Positions 1-4,735 of a stretch of 6,758 nucleotides of DNA are shown in pieces. A program made the position numbers and the translations under genes. This DNA comes from Eubacteriales bacterium (lineage in GTDB: Bacteria; Bacillota; Clostridia; Oscillospirales; Acutalibacteraceae). Each line of letters opens with the position of its first letter. Within the stretch, counting starts at the first letter, position 1. Under the pieces are notes generated by a model. The model saw only the letters and a program-made list of their open reading frames with translations, was not told the DNA's origin and made no database searches. The stretch is taken from positions 1 through 6,758 of the forward strand of contig JAUMXP010000091.1 of the NCBI GenBank assembly GCA_030529125.1, written 5' to 3'.

Positions 1-261
1 AGGCTTGACGTTGAAAACTAAATCGCGGTATTTAAGCGACCATTGTGCAGGAATTTTCTTGAACACCTGCCACTGACCGCCACCCTGATTAGAGCGGTGG
101 TACTTGGCGTGTGCCTGTCGCCACAGCGGATTTTCACGCTTGGTATTCCAGATAATCTGTGGGTCAGGACGAATGAGTATGATATCTCCCCAGCGCTCCA
201 GACGTTCACCGCAGGAGGTATCGATCAACTCATAATCCACCCAGTTAGAGGATGTTCGCAT
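1..261 (-). CDS. Probable class I SAM-dependent (RlmI/COG1092-like) methyltransferase, N-terminal part, runs off left edge
   Basis: The frame is open from an ATG at 261 to the window edge, giving 87 codons without a stop; the C-terminal majority is missing. The visible residues resemble the N-terminal part of a clostridial family annotated as class I SAM-dependent methyltransferase, related to the 23S rRNA cytosine methyltransferase RlmI. Matching elements are YELID...GERLERWG at residues 10-25, RPDPQIIW at 31-38, YHRS at 54-57 and GGGQW at 60-64. The SAM-binding Rossmann domain would lie beyond the edge, so the catalytic function is inferred from family resemblance and no catalytic residue can be checked. 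The start shares its A with the TGA stop of glmM (TGATG), and AAGGAG lies 11 nt upstream within glmM, so translation is probably coupled to glmM. The rRNA substrate is a guess from the family. Confidence 0.75.
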   Translation of the reverse strand, partial: MRTSSNWVDYELIDTSCGERLERWGDIILIRPDPQIIWNTKRENPLWRQAHAKYHRSNQGGGQWQVFKKIPAQWSLKYRDLVFNVKP

Positions 262-1610
262 CAGCCGAGTCTCTCCTTAACAACATCAGCCATTTCCTGT
301 GCTAATTTCTCAATCTCGCTGTAATCTTCGCCCTCGAGCATTACTCGAACGAGTGGCTCAGTACCAGAAGCACGAACTAAAATACGACCGCGGTTAGCAA
401 GTGTAGCAGCAATCTTATCATTTGCTTCTTTTACTGCTTCGTCTGTCTTGAACTTAGCTTTGCCTTCGTTAGAAATCTTGACGTTGATAAGTACCTGTGG
501 GAAACGCTTCATAAGCTTAGCAACATCTGAGAGCTTCTCCTGTCTACGATTGAGCAGGCTCAGAAGATGAGCACCTGTTAACTGACCGTCACCTGTTGTA
601 GCGTGGTCAAGGAAGATAACGTGACCGCTCTGTTCGCCACCGATGTTGTAGCCACTTCTGAGCATTTCTTCTAATACATATCTGTCGCCTACAGCTGTAG
701 CAACAAACTTCATATCATTAGCTTCGCAGAATTTGTTGAAGCCCATATTAGTCATAACAGTACCAACTACTGCGTTGTTCTTGAGTTTACCTAGTCTCTT
801 TAAGTCTTCAGCTAAAATAGCGATGATAAAATCACCGTCTACTAATTCGCCGTTTTCATCAACAGCCAAGCATCTGTCAGCATCGCCGTCAAACGCAAGA
901 CCAGCCTGTAATTTATGTTCTTTAACATAAGCCATGAGTGTATCCATGTGAGTAGAGCCACAGTTAGTGTTGATATTAACACCGTCTGGGCTATCAAAGA
1001 GCATGTGAACCTTAGCACCGAGCTTTGTGAAAAGCTTCTCAGCTGTACGTGCTGAAGAACCGTTTGAGCAGTCAAGCGCAACCTCCATACCTGTAAGGTC
1101 GTACTCTACAGTTGATGCAACGTAGTCGATGTACTCATCAGCAGCAGTGTCGATAGTTTCCACAGTGCCCAAGCCTTCATGTGCAGGAATAGCGTAAGGC
1201 TGTGCATTGTCTAAAATGATAGCCTCGATCTGCTCTTCGAGCTCGTCAGGAAGCTTGTAGCCCTGTGAGCTAAAAATCTTGATGCCGTTGAATTCAAACG
1301 GATTGTGAGATGCAGAAATCATGATACCTGCGTCAGCGTTATACTTTCTGACAAGGTAAGCTACTGCAGGAGTAGGAACTACACCCAAAAGCTTAACGTT
1401 AGCACCAACTGAGCAAAGACCTGCAATCAATGCACCCTCGAGCATATCGCCTGAGAGTCGAGTGTCTTTACCGATGAGGATAGTAGGATGCTCAACGTCT
1501 TTGCTTGTGAGCACCATAGCAGCAGCTCTGCCGATATTCATTGCAAGTTCAATTGTAAGTTCTGTATTAGCAACACCACGTGCGCCGTCTGTACCAAATA
1601 ATCTTCCCAT
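261..1610 (-). CDS. glmM: Phosphoglucosamine mutase GlmM
   Basis: This cytosolic enzyme interconverts glucosamine-6-phosphate and glucosamine-1-phosphate, a step towards UDP-N-acetylglucosamine for peptidoglycan. The 449-residue product is full length for the family and shows all four alpha-D-phosphohexomutase landmarks. The N-terminus is GRLFGTDGARG. The active-site loop ISASHNP is at 98-104, with the serine phosphorylated during catalysis at 101. The metal-binding DGDADR is at 240-245, the sugar-binding GGEQSGH at 324-330, and the phosphate-binding RASGTEPLVRV at 413-423. The loop and the GlmM-type N-terminus favour GlmM over phosphoglucomutase or phosphomannomutase. The ATG at 1610 is preceded by AGGAG with 7 nt spacing. 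It lies 40 nt after ruvB with no terminator between them, so it is probably in the ruv transcript. Its TGA overlaps the start of the next gene. Confidence 0.97.
   Translation of the reverse strand: MGRLFGTDGARGVANTELTIELAMNIGRAAAMVLTSKDVEHPTILIGKDTRLSGDMLEGALIAGLCSVGANVKLLGVVPTPAVAYLVRKYNADAGIMISASHNPFEFNGIKIFSSQGYKLPDELEEQIEAIILDNAQPYAIPAHEGLGTVETIDTAADEYIDYVASTVEYDLTGMEVALDCSNGSSARTAEKLFTKLGAKVHMLFDSPDGVNINTNCGSTHMDTLMAYVKEHKLQAGLAFDGDADRCLAVDENGELVDGDFIIAILAEDLKRLGKLKNNAVVGTVMTNMGFNKFCEANDMKFVATAVGDRYVLEEMLRSGYNIGGEQSGHVIFLDHATTGDGQLTGAHLLSLLNRRQEKLSDVAKLMKRFPQVLINVKISNEGKAKFKTDEAVKEANDKIAATLANRGRILVRASGTEPLVRVMLEGEDYSEIEKLAQEMADVVKERLG
273..278 (-). promoter_or_regulatory. Ribosome binding site of the left-edge methyltransferase gene
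   Basis: AAGGAG on the minus strand lies inside the last codons of glmM, 11 nt before the ATG at 261. The spacing is slightly long but usable. It supports the ATG at 261 as a real start and not just an open frame at the window edge. Confidence 0.65.
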
Positions 1611-1650
1611 ATTTATTCTCCTAACTTAAAAATAGATTTTTAGAAATTTA

Positions 1651-2712
1651 TTAATCAAACAAACTACCCTGAGCCTGTGCGGTTTTTACAGGAACATCAT
1701 AACCGAGATGTCTGTATGCTTCAGCAGTGACGCATCGCCCTCGAGGGGTTCTGCTCAGAAAACCTATCTGCATCAAATACGGTTCGTAGACATCTTCGAT
1801 AGTAACTGCTTCTTCGCCAATCGCAGCAGCCAAAGTCTCAAGTCCGACAGGGCCGCCGTTGTAGTAGCGTATCATAGCATCTAACATTCTGCGGTCGTTC
1901 TGGTCAAGACCTAACTCGTCGATCTCGAGTCTGTCAAGCGCTACACGAGCAACGTCACAGGTGATAACACCGTTAGACATAACTTCAGAGAAATCGCGTA
2001 CACGCTTTAACAGTCTGTTCGCAATACGAGGTGTACCGCGACTGCGTGATGCAAGCTCGAGCGCACCGTCATCATCAATAGCTATGCCCAAAATTCCAGC
2101 ACTGCGCTTGATAATATCAGCAAGCTCAGTCGGTGTGTACATCTCAAGTCGTAGTACAACACCGAAACGATCTCTCAGCGGTGCTGTGAGCTGACCTGCT
2201 CTGGTAGTAGCACCAACAAGGGTAAATCGTGGTAACGGCAAGTGGTACGATGCAGCCATCTGACCTTTACCAGTGATAATATCAATAGCAAAGTCCTCCA
2301 TAGACGGATAGAGAATCTCCTCAACTGAACGCGAGAGTCTGTGTATCTCGTCGATAAAGAGAACATCGCCGGGATTCAGATTAGTAAGCAACGCGGCTAA
2401 GTCACCCGGTTTTTCAATCGCAGGGCCTGAGGTGATGCGGATGTTGACCCCCATCTCATTAGCAATAATACCTGCAAGCGTTGTTTTACCAAGTCCAGGT
2501 GGACCGTAGAGCAAAACATGGTCAAGCGACTCTTGGCGCTTTTTTGCTGCTTCGATAAAGACGCTGAGGTTCTCTTTAGCTTTAGCCTGACCGACGTACT
2601 CGTCTAAAGTACGAGGTCGTAGCGGATTGTCGCCCTCGATAGCGTCCTGTGGGATTTCTGAAGTGTCGACCAGTCGATCTTCAAAATCCATTTCAAATTC
2701 ATTATATTCCAT
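1651..2712 (-). CDS. ruvB: Holliday junction branch migration ATPase RuvB
   Basis: RuvB is the AAA+ motor that forms hexameric rings on DNA arms and, with RuvA, drives branch migration of Holliday junctions. The 353 residues match the usual length of about 330-350. Walker A GPPGLGKT is at 70-77 and Walker B LFIDEIHR at 118-125. The sensor 1 region GATTRAG is at 167-173, the arginine-finger segment PLRDRFG at 178-184 and sensor 2 GTPRIANRLLKR at 226-237. A C-terminal winged-helix domain follows, with the conserved RTPRGR at 321-326. The acidic N-terminal extension of about 28 residues is common in Bacillota. The ATG at 2712 has AAAGGA upstream with the AGGA core 9 nt away. It sits 51 nt after ruvA and 40 nt before glmM. 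No sign of decay. Confidence 0.98.
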   Translation of the reverse strand: MEYNEFEMDFEDRLVDTSEIPQDAIEGDNPLRPRTLDEYVGQAKAKENLSVFIEAAKKRQESLDHVLLYGPPGLGKTTLAGIIANEMGVNIRITSGPAIEKPGDLAALLTNLNPGDVLFIDEIHRLSRSVEEILYPSMEDFAIDIITGKGQMAASYHLPLPRFTLVGATTRAGQLTAPLRDRFGVVLRLEMYTPTELADIIKRSAGILGIAIDDDGALELASRSRGTPRIANRLLKRVRDFSEVMSNGVITCDVARVALDRLEIDELGLDQNDRRMLDAMIRYYNGGPVGLETLAAAIGEEAVTIEDVYEPYLMQIGFLSRTPRGRCVTAEAYRHLGYDVPVKTAQAQGSLFD

Positions 2713-2733
2713 AATATATTATCCTTTCATAAG

Positions 2734-2762
2734 AAAGTACATCAGTATATTTCTAGTGTCAA
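2734..2762 (-). promoter_or_regulatory. Possible weak promoter in the ruvA-ruvB gap
   Basis: A perfect -35 hexamer TTGACA (2762-2757) begins within the ruvA stop region. Exactly 17 nt later comes TACTTT (2739-2734), which matches only three of six positions of a -10 consensus. It would start transcription near 2727, just upstream of the ruvB start. The poor -10 and the A/T-rich context mean this may be chance; ruvB is adequately explained by readthrough from the ruvC promoter. Confidence 0.22.
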
Positions 2763-2763
2763 A

Positions 2764-3357
2764 TTATCCCATCTGTTTCAGAGTAGCTGAGATGAGCTGT
2801 TCGACAGTTAAGCTAGGGTCAAGTCGCGACAAAATCGGAGTGACATCTGCAGCTGAGTATCCAAGCACAGCTAAAGCCGCAACAGCCTTAGGGATATTGC
2901 CGGTATCAGCGATAACCGAGCCTTTAGTCACAACTGAGTCAGTGCTGTCAACGGATATGCCCTTGATCTTATCCTTGAGCTCAAGCACAATACGCTGAGC
3001 TAGTTTCGGTCCTACACCAGATGCACGTGTGAGCGTTTTATAGTCGCCAGAAGAAACCGACAGAGCAATCATCTCAGACGAAAGCTCAGACAAAATCGCA
3101 AGCGCTACCTTAGGACCGACACCTGAAATAGAAATCAGGAGTTTGAAGGTAGACAGCTCTTCTTTAGTATAAAAGCCGAAGAGCTCGACAGCGTCTTCTC
3201 TGACGTGCATATATGTGAAAAGTGTGACTGTAGTGTTGAGTTTTAAGTTTCGCTGAGTAACTAAGGTGGTGTTAACTCTATATCCTATTCCTGCGCACTC
3301 GACAACAGCAAATCCGGATTCAATATGAACAAGTGTGCCTTTAACTGAATAAATCAT
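2764..3357 (-). CDS. ruvA: Holliday junction branch migration protein RuvA
   Basis: RuvA binds the four-way junction as a tetramer, holds it in a square-planar form and loads RuvB rings. The 197 residues fit the family. An OB-fold N-terminal domain (about 1-63) starts MIYSVKGTLV and contains the conserved HVREDAVELFGF segment (51-62). Two helix-hairpin-helix motifs follow, with GVGPK at 79-83 and GVGPK at 114-118, the second running into AQRIVLELKDK. A flexible, poorly conserved linker spans about 134-153. The small C-terminal domain that contacts RuvB (about 154-197) includes AVAALAVLGYSAADV. The ATG overlaps the ruvC stop as ATGA, and GGAGGT lies 8 nt upstream within the end of ruvC, so the start is secure and translation is likely coupled. 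Confidence 0.97.
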   Translation of the reverse strand: MIYSVKGTLVHIESGFAVVECAGIGYRVNTTLVTQRNLKLNTTVTLFTYMHVREDAVELFGFYTKEELSTFKLLISISGVGPKVALAILSELSSEMIALSVSSGDYKTLTRASGVGPKLAQRIVLELKDKIKGISVDSTDSVVTKGSVIADTGNIPKAVAALAVLGYSAADVTPILSRLDPSLTVEQLISATLKQMG

Positions 3358-3866
3358 AGCTTAATACCTCCGTTGAGCATATTTTGTCTAAGCGATGTGC
3401 CCGCAGCGTGAGTGTGTGTGATAGCGATAGCGAGTGCGTCTGCGGTGTCGTCAGGCTTAGGTACTTCTTTGAGATGCAGAAGTCGACGTGTCATCTCCAT
3501 AACCTGTGGTTTCTTTGCTTTGCCGTAGCCAGTGACCGCTACCTTGACCTGAAGCGGTGTGTACTCAAAAACCTTAACTCCACATTGTTGAGCAGCAAGC
3601 AAAATTACCCCTCGCGCTTGAGCAACCAAAATAGCGGTAGTGACGTTAGTAGTGAAATAGAGCTTCTCGATAGCTACTGCGTCGGGTTTAGCTTTTTTCA
3701 GGATAGTTATCATATCGTCGTATATAATTTTGAGACGTTCGTTGAAGTCTGTGTGTGCCTGCGTTGTGATAGCACCGAACGCTTTCGGTGTGTAGCTGTT
3801 ACCGTTGAAATCAATAACGCCCCAGCCAACAATAGCATACCCAGGGTCAACACCAAGCACAACCAC
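3354..3866 (-). CDS. ruvC: Crossover junction endodeoxyribonuclease RuvC
   Basis: RuvC is a dimeric nuclease with an RNase H-like fold that cuts Holliday junctions symmetrically after RuvAB has positioned them. With the GTG start at 3866 the product has 170 residues, close to the usual 160-175. The catalytic acidic residues are visible: Asp7 in LGVDPG, Glu67 in AIEKLYF, and Asp140 and Asp143 in DDTADALAIAITH. A longer reading from TTG at 3875 adds three residues but would leave no gap to the AAAGGAG ribosome binding site. GTG at 3866 leaves 9 nt and gives an N-terminus (MVVLGVDPG) that matches the family. It is the first gene of its transcript, behind a clear promoter, and overlaps ruvA by ATGA. 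Confidence 0.95.
   Translation of the reverse strand: MVVLGVDPGYAIVGWGVIDFNGNSYTPKAFGAITTQAHTDFNERLKIIYDDMITILKKAKPDAVAIEKLYFTTNVTTAILVAQARGVILLAAQQCGVKVFEYTPLQVKVAVTGYGKAKKPQVMEMTRRLLHLKEVPKPDDTADALAIAITHTHAAGTSLRQNMLNGGIKL
3366..3371 (-). promoter_or_regulatory. Ribosome binding site of ruvA inside ruvC
   Basis: GGAGGT, a full Shine-Dalgarno core, is embedded in the codons for the Gly-Gly near the RuvC C-terminus, 8 nt before the ruvA ATG. It lets ruvA be translated strongly despite the overlapping stop. Confidence 0.8.
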
Positions 3867-3875
3867 AAAACCCAA

Positions 3876-3882
3876 CTCCTTT
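3876..3882 (-). promoter_or_regulatory. Ribosome binding site deciding the ruvC start
   Basis: AAAGGAG ends directly against a TTG codon (3875-3873), so it cannot serve that codon. It lies 9 nt before the GTG at 3866-3864, which is therefore the preferred start. Confidence 0.8.
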
Positions 3883-3917
3883 CACAAAATAATCCTAGTA
3901 TCCCATAATTAAGTATT

Positions 3918-3946
3918 ATTATATCATAATAACATTACAATAGCAA
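3918..3946 (-). promoter_or_regulatory. Promoter of the ruvC-ruvA-ruvB-glmM unit
   Basis: The -35 element TTGCTA (3946-3941, four of six consensus positions) is followed by a 17-nt spacer. A perfect -10 TATAAT (3923-3918) comes next, preceded by the extended -10 triplet TGA. This is the pattern of a vegetative sigma-A promoter. Transcription would start near 3911, leaving a 5' leader of roughly 45 nt before the ruvC GTG. I see no LexA-type operator (CGAAC-N4-GTTCG form) near it, so SOS control is not supported by the visible sequence. Confidence 0.75.
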
Positions 3947-3957
3947 TAAAATGGCAT

Positions 3958-3992
3958 AAAAAAACAGCGAACTTTTATCATAAGTCCGCTGT
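3958..3992 (-). terminator. Intrinsic terminator of the pflB-pflA unit
   Basis: On the minus strand an 11-bp stem, ACAGCGGACTT (3992-3982) with AAGTTCGCTGT (3974-3964), pairs throughout with one G-U. It encloses a 7-nt loop and is followed at once by a run of six more T residues (3963-3958). It lies about 27 nt after the pflA stop codon. The opposite strand lacks a T run after the stem, so it should act in the pfl direction only. Confidence 0.92.
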
Positions 3993-4018
3993 AAAAATGT
4001 GCGATATACACTAAGTTT

Positions 4019-4735
4019 TTATAAATAATTTTCAATATGTTTCTTAAGCTCGTTCATCAGGTCAAAATCAGGCTCAGGAATAGACGAAAACGGAAAGTCG
4101 ATTTTCATATTATCGTACTTGATCTGACAGATTTTTCTAAACGGCAAAAGCTCGATTTTATCCACACAATCGTGAGCATCAGCCAGTGCTTTGAGATCAA
4201 GAATATTATCAACACTGTCATTTTTAGTCGGGATAATAACCTGTCTTAGAGTTGTGCTTATCTTTAGCTTTTCGAGATACTGCAAAAACTCAAGAACTTT
4301 AGAGTACGAGCAACCTACGTTTTCGACATACAATTCTTCGTCAGTGTACTTGACATCGAGCAGTACGCGGTCTGTAAACTTAAGCAAAGCTTTGACCTTG
4401 TCAGATAAAACAGAACCAGAAGTATCAAGACAGGTGTTGATGCCGTTTTCTTTGCACAGTCTGAAGATTTCCATAGCAAAGTCAGGCTGTAGTAGTGGCT
4501 CACCACCTGAGAGAGTAATCCCGCCGTTGTCACCAAAATACTCTTTGTATCGTTTAGCTTTCTCAACTATCTCTGATGCAGTATACTCAGTGCCACCGCT
4601 TAAACTCCATGTGTCGGGATTGTGACAGCACTTGCACCTGAGATTACACCCTTGAAAGAACACTACAAAGCGGACACCGGGTCCGTCGACAGTGCCCAAG
4701 CTCTGGATAGAATGGACTATACCCTTTGTACTCAT
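4019..4735 (-). CDS. pflA: Pyruvate formate-lyase activating enzyme (radical SAM)
   Basis: This radical SAM enzyme uses a [4Fe-4S] cluster and S-adenosylmethionine to abstract hydrogen from the glycyl-radical site of pyruvate formate-lyase, switching it on in the absence of oxygen. The 238 residues fit the short class of activases without extra ferredoxin clusters. The N-terminal GTVDGPGVRFVVFFQGC (14-30) is typical. The cluster ligands CX3CX2C are Cys30, Cys34 and Cys37; the SAM-binding SGGEP is at 76-80 and LLDVKYT at 125-131. Position 36, usually aromatic, is a cysteine here. The C-terminal part reads LLPFRKICQIKY, a variant of the LLPYH region of the E. coli enzyme. The ATG overlaps the pflB stop as ATGA and has only a weak Shine-Dalgarno sequence, so translation is probably coupled to pflB. 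A strong terminator follows. Confidence 0.96.
   Translation of the reverse strand: MSTKGIVHSIQSLGTVDGPGVRFVVFFQGCNLRCKCCHNPDTWSLSGGTEYTASEIVEKAKRYKEYFGDNGGITLSGGEPLLQPDFAMEIFRLCKENGINTCLDTSGSVLSDKVKALLKFTDRVLLDVKYTDEELYVENVGCSYSKVLEFLQYLEKLKISTTLRQVIIPTKNDSVDNILDLKALADAHDCVDKIELLPFRKICQIKYDNMKIDFPFSSIPEPDFDLMNELKKHIENYL

Noticed and set aside
43..324. A 93-codon plus-strand frame at the left edge
   Set aside because: It is antisense to the methyltransferase frame and the end of glmM; the minus-strand reading has the ribosome binding site, coupling overlap and family motifs.
1611..1650. Possible terminator between ruvB and glmM (A/T-rich AAAAATCTATTTTT)
   Set aside because: The pairing is short and all A-T, with no G/C stem and no terminal T run after a hairpin, so it would not stop transcription.
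3895..3906. Three-codon mini-ORF (ATG GGA TAC TAG) in the ruvC leader
   Set aside because: It has no Shine-Dalgarno and is short enough to occur by chance in this A/T-rich leader; no attenuator-like hairpins accompany it.
3384..3908. A 174-codon open frame on the plus strand opposite ruvC
   Set aside because: It lies almost wholly antisense to the well-supported ruvC, shows no recognisable domain, and has a cysteine/serine-rich composition typical of a shadow frame.
4191..4625. A 144-codon plus-strand frame opposite pflA
   Set aside because: Antisense to a gene with clear radical SAM motifs; serine/leucine-rich shadow translation with no family resemblance.
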